From: Pyrobaculum islandicum DSM 4184
GTDB taxonomy: Archaea > Thermoproteota > Thermoprotei > Thermoproteales > Thermoproteaceae
Reading direction: 5' to 3'
Length of the DNA: 64,000 nt
Assembly: GCF_000015205.1 (NCBI RefSeq)
Contig: NC_008701.1
Span: 1,119,436 to 1,183,435, forward strand
This document shows, in pieces, positions 26,037-36,002 of the stretch. Below the pieces are notes generated by a model. That model made no database searches. It was given only the letters and a program-made list of their open reading frames with translations, and was not told the origin of the DNA. Each line of letters opens with the position of its first letter. Position 1 is the first letter of the stretch. Made by a program: the position numbers and the translations under genes.

Positions 26037-27403
26037 TGCGCCACCAGATTATAGAGCCTTTTCCACACTAATTTGTTTACAGTAATTACCACGCCGCTCA
26101 TAACAATAACTGAGATTATAAGCGCCGGTATGTTGCCGAGTTGCGCGACTTGCGCCATATATGCCCCCAGTCCGTTTACATTTGCAAGAGACTCTGCGAC
26201 AATTGTGGCATTCCACGCGCCGCCCCATGCGGTTAATAAGCCGGTTATTAGATACGGCAGTGTAGCCGGTATTAGGATGTGGATGAAATAGACAGCGCCT
26301 CCAATGCCGTAGGCTCTTGCTAGATCTTTAGGCACGTCGCGCCAAGCGGCAACAGCGTTTAGCACTGTGTATACAATGCTACCAGGCAGTAAGAGGGCCA
26401 CGGAGAGAGCTTCGCCCCTCACCACAGATCCTATCAGCGGGTATAAAAATACAGCCGGTATCGACGATAGAATCGAAAGAGCGATAAACACCGTAGTCTC
26501 TAGTTGTGGATTCTTCACAACTAAAGCTACAGAGAGAAGACCAGCCAAGGCGCTGATAGTAAGCGTCATAACGACTCTAGCTAGGGTCGGCAAGACGTCT
26601 ATTAGGGAATTCACCAGGTATGATAAAAGTTCCCACTGTTGTGACGCTGGGGTAAAATTACGTAAGATATAGTAAATAGATACGGCAGATAACAACATAG
26701 TAGCTGTAAATATCACATATATGCCGTATTTCATCCAGACGGAAAGTATTTTGGAAAGGACGTAGGGCGGCTGTGGCATCTCTCTTATTAACCTACGCCA
26801 GAGGAATAAATATAGGGCAATGTTTCCGGCGGTTCCTATCGCTATTCCCACATATGCTGCTGTAGTGTCGCCTTTTTCAAAAGCGTCTACAACAAAGCTA
26901 CCTATGCCGAACAGTTTTACCTCAGTTCCCAGAGTTATCACTTCTGAAGCAGTTATAAAAAAGAAGGCGTTTGACCAAGACACGGCGGCGTTGTAATAAA
27001 CGCTTCTTAAAGCAACGGGTAGAAACACATGGGCCAGCGCCAATCTCTCGGTGAGATATACTTGAGACATCTCAATAAGTTCTCTAGGTAGAGTTTTGAA
27101 ACTTTGATATATCCCAAAGATTATGTTCCACGCCATAGATGTAAAAATCAGAAACTGAGCCGCCAATTCTGCACCAATCTGCGGCATTATGAAAACAAAG
27201 ACATATAGGGCAATGGGGAAAAACCCCAGTATAGGAACCGACTGTAACACATCTAGAAGAGGCAGTAAGACTGCCTCAACGCGCCTAGATTTGTACATAG
27301 CATATGCCAAGGCATAGGCTATAGCCACAGTAGATAACAAAGCCAAGGCCATCCTCCCAAAGGTCGCTAAGAGAGCTAAAACGGCGATGGCAATACTTTC
27401 CAC
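26024..27403 (-). CDS. ABC transporter permease with two fused inner-membrane domains
   Basis: This 459-aa protein contains two copies of the BPD permease domain, each with an EAA-like loop: near LPRELIEMSQVYLTERLALAHVFLPVALR (about 105) in the first half, and VPKDLARAYGIGGAVYFIHILIPATLPYL in the second. A single polypeptide therefore supplies both halves of the channel. It partners the overlapping ATPase gene. A GTG start is used, with TATA (GTTATATAC) upstream. Confidence 0.88.
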   Translation of the reverse strand: MESIAIAVLALLATFGRMALALLSTVAIAYALAYAMYKSRRVEAVLLPLLDVLQSVPILGFFPIALYVFVFIMPQIGAELAAQFLIFTSMAWNIIFGIYQSFKTLPRELIEMSQVYLTERLALAHVFLPVALRSVYYNAAVSWSNAFFFITASEVITLGTEVKLFGIGSFVVDAFEKGDTTAAYVGIAIGTAGNIALYLFLWRRLIREMPQPPYVLSKILSVWMKYGIYVIFTATMLLSAVSIYYILRNFTPASQQWELLSYLVNSLIDVLPTLARVVMTLTISALAGLLSVALVVKNPQLETTVFIALSILSSIPAVFLYPLIGSVVRGEALSVALLLPGSIVYTVLNAVAAWRDVPKDLARAYGIGGAVYFIHILIPATLPYLITGLLTAWGGAWNATIVAESLANVNGLGAYMAQVAQLGNIPALIISVIVMSGVVITVNKLVWKRLYNLVAQWHS

Positions 27404-27526
27404 AACCCCATAGCGTTAGGCTACACATATGTATATAACACTTGCTATGCTCATCCTTTTAATATAGTTTGTCAGCACTCGGCAAAATCCTCACGCGTCG
27501 GGCGAGGTCTCCCACACATCACTGTT

Positions 27527-28213
27527 TCAACTCCTCAAACCCTCTTTTATACTTTCAACGTCGTCTGTAGCAATGCCGTCTACGCCTATTTTCCACAAGC
27601 GCAAAGCTAAATCTACGCTATTTATCGTCCAAGCGACAACAAAGAGACCCAGGCGGTGCGCCAAAGCCACCGCCTTCTCTGTCGCCAAGGCGTAGTGGGG
27701 AAGCACAATATGGCAACCGAGTCTCTTCGCATCTATAACACGGCCAGGAGGTTTTGCATAAATAAGCCCCTTGTAGAGCCCAACCCCCTCTAGAGCTTCG
27801 TCGTGGAAACTAATTATGGCGCTCCATTTCTGTGCACCAACTTCTCTAATCGTAGCAATAACAGTTTGTTTGTCCTCTGGGTGCTTAATCTCAATAAATA
27901 CACCAGCGCGTTCTGCAACAAGCTCAAGCGCCTCTCTAAGCGTGGGGACTCTATACCTGCCCTTTTCCACCTTCTTAACCTCCTCCCAGGTGGCCCTTCT
28001 GACATTAAGCAAGATGCCAAAGGTTCTCTCTAGCGTATCGTCGTGACTTAGGACAGCTACGCCATCTGCCGTGACTTGTACATCAACCTCCACGATGTCA
28101 GCCCCATGTTTAATCGCCGACTCTATGGAGGGGAGAGTGTTCTCTAATTCTCTCTTTGGAAACCCCCTATGGCCCACGACAACGCGATGTCTTAATATTT
28201 CAAGTAAATCCAT
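27527..28213 (-). CDS. Glycerophosphodiester phosphodiesterase
   Basis: This 228-aa TIM-barrel enzyme shows the GDPD core: GHRGFPKRELENTLPSI (H15, R16, E24), EVDVQVTADG (E42, D44) and LSHDDTLERT (H57), followed by VFIEIKHPE. It hydrolyses glycerophosphodiesters to glycerol phosphate plus alcohol; in archaea the natural substrates would be ether-lipid head groups. No signal peptide is seen. It diverges from the small membrane-protein gene at 28257 from a shared TATATATTAC region. Confidence 0.93.
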   Translation of the reverse strand: MDLLEILRHRVVVGHRGFPKRELENTLPSIESAIKHGADIVEVDVQVTADGVAVLSHDDTLERTFGILLNVRRATWEEVKKVEKGRYRVPTLREALELVAERAGVFIEIKHPEDKQTVIATIREVGAQKWSAIISFHDEALEGVGLYKGLIYAKPPGRVIDAKRLGCHIVLPHYALATEKAVALAHRLGLFVVAWTINSVDLALRLWKIGVDGIATDDVESIKEGLRS

Positions 28214-28256
28214 AATATTCTGTAGAAGAGTTATATATTACAAAGGTGTCAGACAT

Positions 28257-28424
28257 ATGGGCCTCTTCTCTTCGTTAAAAATGGCGATGTTAGGCACGCT
28301 CGTTGTCATAGTCTTAGCTCCTGCCACAAGCGCGTCTTTTCTCAAGAGAGTCTTACTCTTGTTGATAGGTCTAGGTCTAATAACCACTATATATGTGAAA
28401 AATGAGGTTAGTCGAGCGTTATAG
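28257..28424 (+). CDS. Small two-TM membrane protein, 55 aa
   Basis: The protein MGLFSSLKMAMLGTLVVIVL... has two hydrophobic segments (about 9-27 and 31-47) with a KR turn, ending in a charged KNEVSRAL tail. ATG 28257 is placed about 20-25 nt after GTTATATATTAC. It overlaps the start of the ThiF-family gene by 23 bp, so it is likely co-transcribed. No family is recognised. Confidence 0.55.
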   Translation: MGLFSSLKMAMLGTLVVIVLAPATSASFLKRVLLLLIGLGLITTIYVKNEVSRAL

Positions 28425-29142
28425 TAGACAAATCCCTGTAATTGGAGAGGAGGGCCAAGGCAGACTGAGGGCAACGGCTGTAGCAGTATTTGGAATCGGC
28501 GGCCTCGGCACTTTAGTTGCTAGATATGTGGCGGGCGGGGGGTTTAGAAAAGTCGTTGTTATAGACCATGACGTTGTTTCGATACCGGATATACACCGCC
28601 AGATCTTATATACAACTAAAGACGTGGGGAAGCCGAAGGCAGAAGTTGCCGCTAGAGTTTTAAGCGAGGTAAATCCAGAGGTTGAGGTTGTCCCTATCGC
28701 CGAGCCCATAAGCCCTGACTTAGCAGATAGCATACTCAAGGAAGTAGATATTGCTGTAGACGCGCTGGATAATTGGGCGTCTAGACATGTGGTTAATAAG
28801 GCGGCGGTAAGACATGGAAAACCTCTTATCCACGGCGCAGTTCAAGAGTGGTATGGTCACGTCACCACAATTATACCGCGAAAAACGCCATGTTTAGAAG
28901 ACATATTTGGGCGTTTTAAATCGTTGCCGTCTTGTGCCATGGGCTTCTGCCCAGTGTTAGGCCCAGCAGTAGGAGTGGTGGCTTCAATTATGGCACTTGA
29001 GGTTTTTAAAACCGCACTTGGGGCGCCTTCTTTAGTAGGCAGATTATTGGTAGTAGATCTAAAACATATGACTTTCGACCTCTTAGAAATTGAGAGAAAT
29101 CCAAACTGCCCTGTGTGCGGAGTCTCCCACAGCATGACTTGA
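28402..29142 (+). CDS. ThiF/MoeB/HesA family E1-like adenylyltransferase
   Basis: This 246-aa enzyme adenylates the C-terminal Gly of a ubiquitin-like protein (MoaD, ThiS, SAMP). It starts RYSRQIPVIGEEGQGRL, has the nucleotide loop GIGGLG (31-36), IDHDVVSIPDIHRQILY, DALDNWASR, and a C-terminal CPVCG with an earlier CAMGFC that may supply zinc ligands or the catalytic cysteine. It could activate MoaD for molybdopterin/tungstopterin or a SAMP for tRNA thiolation. TnpB debris begins about 80 bp downstream. Confidence 0.9.
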   Translation: MRLVERYSRQIPVIGEEGQGRLRATAVAVFGIGGLGTLVARYVAGGGFRKVVVIDHDVVSIPDIHRQILYTTKDVGKPKAEVAARVLSEVNPEVEVVPIAEPISPDLADSILKEVDIAVDALDNWASRHVVNKAAVRHGKPLIHGAVQEWYGHVTTIIPRKTPCLEDIFGRFKSLPSCAMGFCPVLGPAVGVVASIMALEVFKTALGAPSLVGRLLVVDLKHMTFDLLEIERNPNCPVCGVSHSMT

Positions 29143-29214
29143 CAATCAGAGACGCTCAATGTCAAGTCTGCCGAAGTAACAGAACTCTTCAATATTTGAA
29201 GACAGGTGAGAGTG

Positions 29215-29400
29215 GGAAAAATAGGTTGTTTTGTTACGTGAGAGACGCCCCCTCGCGTCTCCCGGCCCTCTCTGGGGGCTACGGGCCCGCCCCCGCTGAC
29301 GCCTTTGGGGCCGCGGGGGCGAGGGAGGCCGGCCGTGCCCGTGCGTACGGGCTCGGCGTAACGGCCGGTCGCCAGGGCCGGTTGGTTCATAAGTGAAGAA
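29215..29400 (-). ncRNA. TnpB right end / predicted omega RNA (group B)
   Basis: The GC-rich segment beyond the minus-strand TnpB half contains, reading from the gene, CTTATGAACCAACCGGCCCTGG, GCCGAGCCCGT..CACGGGCACGGCC and AGGGCCGGG motifs, almost the same series as at 62820. These pairings form several nested hairpins. The partner gene is truncated, so this is probably a relic scaffold. Confidence 0.45.
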
Positions 29401-30099
29401 ACTTACGAGTTAGAAGTGTGATTGCCGAAAAAACGGGTTGTTTCTGGAGGATCTCCCAGTACCTCCTCTTGGCCCAGTATATGGGTATGTTGTCTCTGTG
29501 GTCTGAGAAGCCGCAGGCGGGGCACTGCATCCGCCTACCCCCCGCTTCTCTCATCTTTGCTCCGCAACGGGGACACACTGTGCTGTAGAGTCGCACCTCT
29601 CTGTATGGAAGGCCGTACCACTGCGCCAAGCGTTGTAGACGTCTTCTCAGTTGTCCAAGGCCGTCGTAGAGGTGCTTCCTCGCGCCGCCTTCGCCGCTCT
29701 GCTTCCTCGCCGAGTACGTCCTTTCGTCTATGCCGTCGACCACAATTGCGGCATGATATTTGACGGCCAAGCCGACGAGCTCCTTAGCCATCTTCACCAC
29801 GGCGTCGCGAATTACGCCAAACCTCTTGCTCTTGAGGCGGCCAACCTCCTCCTCAAGTCGTGCCCTCCCGGCGGGGTCTATCTCCCTCGCGGCCCGCTTC
29901 TCAAGCTCCCTAACCCTCTGGTGCAACCTCTTCAACTCCTTTACAACAGACACGTCGGGCAACTTCAACCACTTGACAATCTTACCATCAACAATAACAC
30001 CAGCCACAACTCCGTGGTCAAGGCGGTTGATATTGACGATAACAAGCACCTTAGGCTTCACCGGCGTTACATCTCTAGCGAAGACGAGGGCGACGTAGA
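29387..30099 (-). pseudogene. TnpB C-terminal half, minus strand
   Basis: From LYVALVFARDVTP onward the frame follows the full-length TnpB: VIVNINRLDHG (RuvC-I aspartate replaced by Asn in VIVN), AIVVDGIDERTY, CPRCG...CPACGFSDHRDN, ending YWEILQKQPVF. The N-terminal 180 residues are missing; the open frame upstream of 30099 is antisense to the second half-gene. The junction meets the plus-strand copy at the same region of the gene. Confidence 0.8.
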
Positions 30100-30729
30100 G
30101 CCCAAGGCGATGGTCGCCGTGGATGTCAACCGCCTTGATCACGGCGTTGTCGTCGGCGTGGTGAGAGGTGGGATGCCCAGTAGGAGGGTTCTGCGTCTGC
30201 ATAAGGGAGTTGAGGAGGTTGCACGAGGAGATAAGCTGGCTCGAGGAGAGAGCCGCTAGGGAGGCGGACCCCGCCAAGAGGAGGCGGCTCGAAGATAGAG
30301 TCAATTACCTCAAATCCAGGCGGTTTTAAGGACGTTGCAGAGGAGATAATTAAACTGGCGAGGGAGAACAACGCCGCCATAGTCGTTGATACAATAGAGG
30401 ACGAGAGCTACCGGAAGTTAAAGGAGAGGAACGGAGACGGAGTGAAGAAGCACTTTCTAGACAGTTTGGGACAACTAAGGAGACGCCTACAACGCTTGGC
30501 GCAGTGGTACGGGTTGCCGTATCTAGAGGTGCGACTCTACAGCACAGTGTGTCCCCGTTGCGAAGCCAAGATGGCAGAGGAGAAAAACCGCATAACACGC
30601 TGTCTTGTCTGCGGCTTCACCGACCATAGGGACAACATACCGTTGCTCTGGGCCAAGAGAAGGTATTGGGAACTCCTTCAGAAAGCCAGAACTAATTTTT
30701 CTACCCCAATTACGGCATCTAGCTTTTAA
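30093..30729 (+). pseudogene. TnpB C-terminal half, plus strand
   Basis: Starting near VEPKAMVAVDVNRLDHG, this copy continues through a frameshifted, deleted linker (about 30240-30340) to AIVVDTIEDESYRKLKERN and an intact zinc ribbon CPRCE...CLVCGFTDHRDN, ending YWELLQKARTNFSTP. With the minus-strand copy it forms a head-to-head inverted pair meeting at about 30095. Not functional. Confidence 0.8.
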
Positions 30730-30912
30730 GCTTGTAAATTCTTTTAATCACGAACCGACACCCCGGCCCTGGGGCCCGGCTAGTTAGGGGTATCACAAAC
30801 TCTCAATGACCCAACCCCTTCGCCCACGCCGACGCGGCCGGACCCCCATGTCCGGGGCCACGGCTCCGGACATGCCCAGAGCTCCTCTGGGAAGGGCCGG
30901 GCGCAACAAAAG
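30730..30912 (+). ncRNA. TnpB right end / predicted omega RNA (group B)
   Basis: The segment downstream of the plus-strand half-gene carries CACGAACCGACACC, CCCGGCCCTGGGGCCCGG, CAATGACCCAACCCC, a GTCCGGGGCCACGGCTCCGGAC arm and a terminal GGGAAGGGCCGGGCGCAACAAAAGGG. The same landmarks occur at 54840-55015. It abuts the 3' end of the convergent ATP synthase gene. Confidence 0.5.
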
Positions 30913-30920
30913 GGAGCTAT

Positions 30921-32324
30921 TTAGAGCTTTACACTTTCGAAGATGTGTCTACGGTAGAACTTCTGCGTGATCTGCGGCCTGGCGTTTGTAAGTTCATCCT
31001 CCGGCAATATGGAGAGGACATCCCATCCGATATCTAATGTTTCTTCAAAGGAGCGTCTCTCGTAGTAGCCCTGTTTTATGAACTTCTGTTCAAAGGCGTC
31101 TGCGAAGCGGAGATACCGTCTTTCTCTCCAGCCGAGGTTGCGCTCGCCGACAAGCGTAGCGAGATTTCTAATCTCCAGAGCCTTCGAGTAGGCGGATATG
31201 AGCGTGTTAGCTACGTCTTTGTGATCCTCTCTAGTCTTCCCCTCGCCGATTGCGTCTTTGGCGAGACGGGATAGCGACATAATGACGTCGAAGGGCGGAT
31301 AGATGCCCTTGCCCCACATGGCGCGGCTGAGCACTAGCTGGCCTTCGGTGATGTATCCTGTCAAGTCGGGAATGGGGTGGGTGATATCGTCATGCGGCAT
31401 TGTGAGAATTGGGAACTGAGTGATAGAGCCCTTCTTTCCATGTGCCTTCCCCGCTCTCTCGTAGATTGTGGCCAGGTCTGTGTACATATAGCCTGGGTAA
31501 CCGCGTCTCCCCGGCAGTTCGCCTCTGCCGGAAGAAAGCTCTCTAAGACCCTCGCAGTAGTTAGTCATGTCTGTGATTACTACCAACACGTGGTAGCCCA
31601 ACTGCCAGGCTAAATACTCGGCAATTGTCAAACCTACACGTGGCGCTAAGATGCGTTCCGCCACTGGGTCAGACGCTAGGTTGAGTACAGCTACTGCCCT
31701 CCTTAACGCGCCTGTTCTCCTGAATTCGTCCATAAAGAAGAGCGCCTCTTCGGTTTTTATACCAACGCCGACGAAAACTACTGCAAACTCTTCCTCAGAG
31801 CCTCTTACTGTGGATTGTCTAACTACCTGGGCAGCCATCATGTTATGAGGTAAGCCCGTGCCGGAGAATATAGGTAGCTTCTGCCCTCTAACTAGTGTAT
31901 AAAGGCCATCTATGGCGGAGATTCCTGTCTCTATTGGCTCTTCAGGGTACTCCCGAGAATAGGGGTTTAAAGGCTCTCCATTGACATCTCGGAAATCCTC
32001 TGGCGGGGGAAGCGGCATATGATCTCTTGGCTGTCCCTTCCCATCTAAAATCCTCCCTATTAATTCCTCTGATACGGGCATTTTGAGAGTTTTGCCGTAA
32101 AATCTCACCGTTGAGCCCTTCGCCGGCAACCCAAGGGTGCCGCCTAGTACTTGAGCTATGGCGTAGTCTGTGCCAACTTCGATAACCTGTACCTTTCTAG
32201 GCTCTCCATCTGGCCCAATGACTTCGCCAATTTCGCCATATGAAACGCCTCTAGTCTTTTCAATAACTATTAGAGGGCCCTTCACCTCCCTTACAGTAGA
32301 ATAAGAAACTACAGGCGTTAGCAT
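30921..32324 (-). CDS. atpB: A-type ATP synthase subunit B
   Basis: This 467-aa protein is the non-catalytic regulatory nucleotide-binding subunit of the archaeal A1A0 ATP synthase. It carries [47 protein letters not shown] (a degenerate P-loop, as expected for B), and [27 protein letters not shown]. No other ATPase subunit gene is adjacent, so the operon is split or dispersed here. It diverges from the dehydrogenase gene at 32368 through TATA-rich DNA. Confidence 0.96.
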   Translation of the reverse strand: MLTPVVSYSTVREVKGPLIVIEKTRGVSYGEIGEVIGPDGEPRKVQVIEVGTDYAIAQVLGGTLGLPAKGSTVRFYGKTLKMPVSEELIGRILDGKGQPRDHMPLPPPEDFRDVNGEPLNPYSREYPEEPIETGISAIDGLYTLVRGQKLPIFSGTGLPHNMMAAQVVRQSTVRGSEEEFAVVFVGVGIKTEEALFFMDEFRRTGALRRAVAVLNLASDPVAERILAPRVGLTIAEYLAWQLGYHVLVVITDMTNYCEGLRELSSGRGELPGRRGYPGYMYTDLATIYERAGKAHGKKGSITQFPILTMPHDDITHPIPDLTGYITEGQLVLSRAMWGKGIYPPFDVIMSLSRLAKDAIGEGKTREDHKDVANTLISAYSKALEIRNLATLVGERNLGWRERRYLRFADAFEQKFIKQGYYERRSFEETLDIGWDVLSILPEDELTNARPQITQKFYRRHIFESVKL

Positions 32325-32367
32325 ACTTGCTTGATAGTTCTTATTTTTATATATTAACTTTCAGCAC

Positions 32368-33222
32368 ATGAGAGTTGGTGTAATCGGGCTTGGAATAATG
32401 GGGGCGCCCATGGCTATGCATCTCCACAGAGCGGGCCTACTAGCGGCTGTGTATAATAGAACGAAATCTAAAGCGGAGCCTTTTGAAAAACTTGGAGTCT
32501 ACGTTGCAAGCTCTCCTGCCGATTTGGCACAAAGAGTAGATGTAGTAATTATTATGGTGTCAGACGCGCCAGATGTGGAACAAGCGCTTTTTGGATCCCG
32601 CGGAGTGGTAGAGGGCGCCAAGCCGGGTCTAGTGGTAGTAGATATGTCGACGAATTCTCCTGAGTGGGCCAGGAGATTTGCAGAGAGATTAGCACAATAC
32701 GGAGTGAAGTTTCTCGACGCGCCTGTTACAGGCGGGCAGAAGGGCGCAATTGAGGGAACTCTCACTATTATGGTCGGGGGAGATGAGGAGTTGTTTCAGA
32801 AGTTACTTCCAGTCTTTAAGGCCTTTGGAAAGACTGTAGTACATGTGGGGCCTGTGGGATATGGGCAAGCTATGAAGTTGGTAAATCAAATCGTAATAGC
32901 GTTAAATACTATTGCAATGGTAGAGGGGTTACGCCTAGCGAAAGCTCTTGGCCTTGACATAGATAAGGTTGCCCAAGTGCTTTTTAGTGGTGCTGCAAAA
33001 TCTGGGTCTATAGAGCTTTATCTACCGAAGCTATTAAAGGGCGATTTATCTCCTGGTTTTAAGGCAGCCCATCTAAAGAAGGACTTGGCATATGCCATGG
33101 AGATAGCAAATAAGTTAAACATATCTCTCCCAGGCGCTGCACTTGCATTAGAACTCTATAAGAAGATGGTAGAGAGGGGATTAGGCGAACTGGGTATACA
33201 TGCATTAAGTGAAATATATTAG
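32368..33222 (+). CDS. NAD(P)-dependent beta-hydroxyacid dehydrogenase (HIBADH family)
   Basis: This 284-aa protein has the dinucleotide motif GLGIMG (7-12), the substrate loop DAPVTGGQKGAIEGTL (118-132) and catalytic K170 in GQAMKLVNQ. Members oxidise or reduce 3-hydroxyisobutyrate, tartronate semialdehyde, succinic semialdehyde or glyoxylate. In a carbon-fixing archaeon a succinic semialdehyde or related reductase role is plausible, but only by analogy. The CoA-transferase pair follows within 40 bp. Confidence 0.88.
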   Translation: MRVGVIGLGIMGAPMAMHLHRAGLLAAVYNRTKSKAEPFEKLGVYVASSPADLAQRVDVVIIMVSDAPDVEQALFGSRGVVEGAKPGLVVVDMSTNSPEWARRFAERLAQYGVKFLDAPVTGGQKGAIEGTLTIMVGGDEELFQKLLPVFKAFGKTVVHVGPVGYGQAMKLVNQIVIALNTIAMVEGLRLAKALGLDIDKVAQVLFSGAAKSGSIELYLPKLLKGDLSPGFKAAHLKKDLAYAMEIANKLNISLPGAALALELYKKMVERGLGELGIHALSEIY

Positions 33223-33259
33223 ATACAATATTTAAAAGAACTATTTTTCAAGTCTTTTA

Positions 33260-34570
33260 ATGGATTACTTCAATAGTTTAAAAAATATTTTCCTTAATTC
33301 TATGGATAATAGGCCGCTAGAGGGTGTCAGAGTTGTTGAGTTTGCCCACTATATTCTTGGTCCTAACATACCCAGGTTATTAGCTCAGCTTGGTGCCGAA
33401 GTTATAAAGATAGAGCCTCCTCCAAGAGGAGATAGATGGAAGTATGCCCCCATGTGGGGCGGCAAAGGGTTTTTCAAAGGTATGAGAATTGATTACTTGT
33501 ATTTAAACTCTAACAAATATTTTGTTGGTATAGACTTTAGAAAAGAGGAGGGTTATAAGCTCATTGTAGAACTTGTAAAGAAAGCCGATGTATTTGTTGA
33601 AAATATGGAGCCTGGCACTCTAGATAAATATGGGTTGGGATATCTCCAATTGAGAGAGATAAACCCACGTCTAATTTACGTAAGTGCGTCGGGCTATGGT
33701 CAATTTGGCCCTCTACATAAACTTCCCAGCTATGATATAATTGGACAAGCCGAGTCTGGGATTATGGATACAACAGGTTGGGAAAATAGCATAAATGAAA
33801 TATATAGACTGCCCGATTACCCAGGGGATTGGCTTCCGTCTACTATGGCCGTCAGCGCGATTATTGCTGCGTTAATATATAGAGAAAAGACGGGGCGGGG
33901 GCAGTATATAGATTTATCTCAAGCAGCAAGTCTTCAAAGGTTCATGTACCACTTTGTCTATATGAGCGCAACTGGGAGGAGGTTAAAGAGAAGCGGCTTT
34001 TTTGACCCCTTTGCTCCAGTGTCTGGAGTTTTCAAAACTTACGATGGAAAATACGTAGCTGTGTCTGCTATGACAGAATCGCAAGTTAGAACTCTTGCAA
34101 AAGAGGTAAATGGACTCTTAGACGCTTTGGGAGATAGATGGAAAGTCTATGAGATCTTACAGAAGTGGATCTCTCAAAAGACTCTTGTAGAGATTCTAGA
34201 AATTGGTAAAAGACTTAAAGTGCCTATTCAACCTGTAATGACAGATTTTGATGTATTAAACGATCCGTGGCGGTGGGAACGCGGATCTATTGTAAAAATA
34301 CGCGATAGACTATATGGAGAAATCGTGGTGCCAGGTCCCGTAGTTAAAATTGCCGGCGTAAATCTTAACGTTAGATGGGTGGCGAGACCTGTTGGTTATC
34401 ATAACAAGCTTGTTTTAAGAAAATGGCTAGGTATAAAGGCTGAGGAGGTTGACAAACTGGTGGAGCACGGGGTTTTGGGCTATTGGGACGGACAAATTGG
34501 CAATATGCCGCCGCCCGGTTGGAAAGCAGAAGAAGATCCAGTATTTCAGGGAGAGAGAGATGAGATATGA
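33260..34570 (+). CDS. Family III CoA-transferase, subunit A
   Basis: This 436-aa CaiB/BaiF-type enzyme contains LEGVRVVEFAHYILGPNIPRLL, GAEVIKIEPPPRGDRWK, ENMEPGTLDKYGLGY and the catalytic aspartate in SYDIIGQAESG. It moves CoA between carboxylic acids through an acyl-Asp anhydride. TTTAAAAGAAC at about 33231 sits 28 nt before the ATG; an internal ATG (MDNRPLEG) is possible. The next gene overlaps by 4 bp and encodes a paralogue, so the enzyme is probably a heteromer, as in two-subunit succinyl-CoA:malate or benzylsuccinate CoA-transferases. Confidence 0.9.
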   Translation: MDYFNSLKNIFLNSMDNRPLEGVRVVEFAHYILGPNIPRLLAQLGAEVIKIEPPPRGDRWKYAPMWGGKGFFKGMRIDYLYLNSNKYFVGIDFRKEEGYKLIVELVKKADVFVENMEPGTLDKYGLGYLQLREINPRLIYVSASGYGQFGPLHKLPSYDIIGQAESGIMDTTGWENSINEIYRLPDYPGDWLPSTMAVSAIIAALIYREKTGRGQYIDLSQAASLQRFMYHFVYMSATGRRLKRSGFFDPFAPVSGVFKTYDGKYVAVSAMTESQVRTLAKEVNGLLDALGDRWKVYEILQKWISQKTLVEILEIGKRLKVPIQPVMTDFDVLNDPWRWERGSIVKIRDRLYGEIVVPGPVVKIAGVNLNVRWVARPVGYHNKLVLRKWLGIKAEEVDKLVEHGVLGYWDGQIGNMPPPGWKAEEDPVFQGERDEI

Positions 34571-35724
34571 GCGATAGAGAGACAGTATTAAGGGAGTTAT
34601 TTACGCCACATGGGAAGCCGAGTGCGCTAGAGGGTGTAAAAGTCTTGGAGATATGTGGAATAAACTTCGGCTGTATGATTGCCGGCTCTCTTTTGGCGGA
34701 GCTAGGCGCAGAGGTTTATACGGTGCCAGACGAAGAGGCGGCTAAGATTACGACAGATGGAGTCTATATAAATGGCGTAGGCATACCATACTTTGTTGAG
34801 AGTAGAGGAAAAAAGAGAGTAAAGTGGGAAGACTTAAGCTCGTTAATTAAGGATATCGATATTCTTTTAGACGGTCTTGGGCCTGGGAAATTATCAGAGC
34901 AGGGCATGGGATACCCCGAGTTAGCTGAAAAATATCCGAAGCTCATATACGTCGCTATATCGCCCTTTGGTCACTACCCCACTGCAAAATCCATAGAATA
35001 CAGAGATGTTCCAGATTCAGATCTAATTGGACAGGCATATAATGGTTATATGGCAATGTTAGGAAATCCAAATCTCCCAGAGCCGTATTCATACCCTATA
35101 AGAGCAGGTATCTGGCTCGCCTGGGCTTTCGCGGGAGCCGCTGCAGCTTTAGGCGCGCTAGCCGCTTATTGGTGGAGGATGAAGACAGGGAGGGGGACTT
35201 TTGTTGACGTAGCTACAAACGACGTGTTGTCTGTGGATCATCCTTATCAAATCGGTGCTGCGTTTGTACTAGGAGCTAGTAGGCGTAGATCGCCTACAAT
35301 AGACGCCAATTTATTCGTAACATATACTACTGCCAAGGCGAAGGACAGATTTGTAGCTATAGCGACAGTAATCTGGCCAGAGATTGAGGCATTTTTCGAA
35401 ATCATAGGCAGGCCGGATCTGGCTGAGAAATGGAGAGACGCCATGGCTCAAGTTGAGAAAAATCCAGACATACTTAAGCCGCTTGAAAAAGAGGTATTTT
35501 CAATTGTAAAAGAATTTCCAGCAGAAGAACTAATAAGGAGGAGCAGAGAGAAGGGGAGACCGCCTATGGCGATAATAAAAACACTAGAAGAGGTGGCTTC
35601 ACAAGAACACTGGCGTTTAAGAAGGGCTATTATAGAAGTTACATGTGGGGAGAGAAAACTCTTAATGCCTGGCACTCCGTATGTTATGTCAGAGACTCCG
35701 GGCAGAGTTAACTCTCCTTGTTGA
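34567..35724 (+). CDS. Family III CoA-transferase, subunit B
   Basis: This 385-aa paralogue of the preceding protein shows LEGVKVLEICGINFGCMIAG, AELGAEVYTVPDEE, GLGPGKLSEQGMGYPEL and an equivalent aspartate in VPDSDLIGQAYNGYM. The CoA-binding arginine/lysine region near the N-terminus is less conserved than in subunit A. A 4-bp overlap (ATGA) couples translation. Acids used are unknown. Confidence 0.88.
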   Translation: MSDRETVLRELFTPHGKPSALEGVKVLEICGINFGCMIAGSLLAELGAEVYTVPDEEAAKITTDGVYINGVGIPYFVESRGKKRVKWEDLSSLIKDIDILLDGLGPGKLSEQGMGYPELAEKYPKLIYVAISPFGHYPTAKSIEYRDVPDSDLIGQAYNGYMAMLGNPNLPEPYSYPIRAGIWLAWAFAGAAAALGALAAYWWRMKTGRGTFVDVATNDVLSVDHPYQIGAAFVLGASRRRSPTIDANLFVTYTTAKAKDRFVAIATVIWPEIEAFFEIIGRPDLAEKWRDAMAQVEKNPDILKPLEKEVFSIVKEFPAEELIRRSREKGRPPMAIIKTLEEVASQEHWRLRRAIIEVTCGERKLLMPGTPYVMSETPGRVNSPC

Positions 35725-35980
35725 TTTTATAAACACCCTCTTCCACCTTTTTGAAAGCATAGACGCCATCCTCCGTTCTCACCACTATCTGCCTAGGCCA
35801 TGCCGATATGTCAACAAAGACTTCCCTATAGCCTGCCTCTCTAAAGATTTCCTCTATATCGCCCTTAGGTAAATCCTCTGGTATTAACACGGCGTAATCA
35901 AAAACGCCGACCCTGATAAGTCTAGCAAGCTCCTTCCGATCTTCGCTCTCTGTTACGTCGTAGAACGACCTAGTTTCCAT
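35708..35980 (-). CDS. Hypothetical protein, 90 aa
   Basis: No family is recognised. The small alpha/beta protein has an acidic front (VTESEDRKELARLI) and a strand-rich middle (VGVFDYAVLIPEDLPKGDIE). It overlaps the CoA-transferase gene tail by 17 bp and lies just downstream of the split GNAT gene on the same strand, so it may once have been co-transcribed with it. Confidence 0.55.
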   Translation of the reverse strand: METRSFYDVTESEDRKELARLIRVGVFDYAVLIPEDLPKGDIEEIFREAGYREVFVDISAWPRQIVVRTEDGVYAFKKVEEGVYKINKES

Positions 35981-36002
35981 AAGGTCTCACAATAAGGGGG
36001 GA

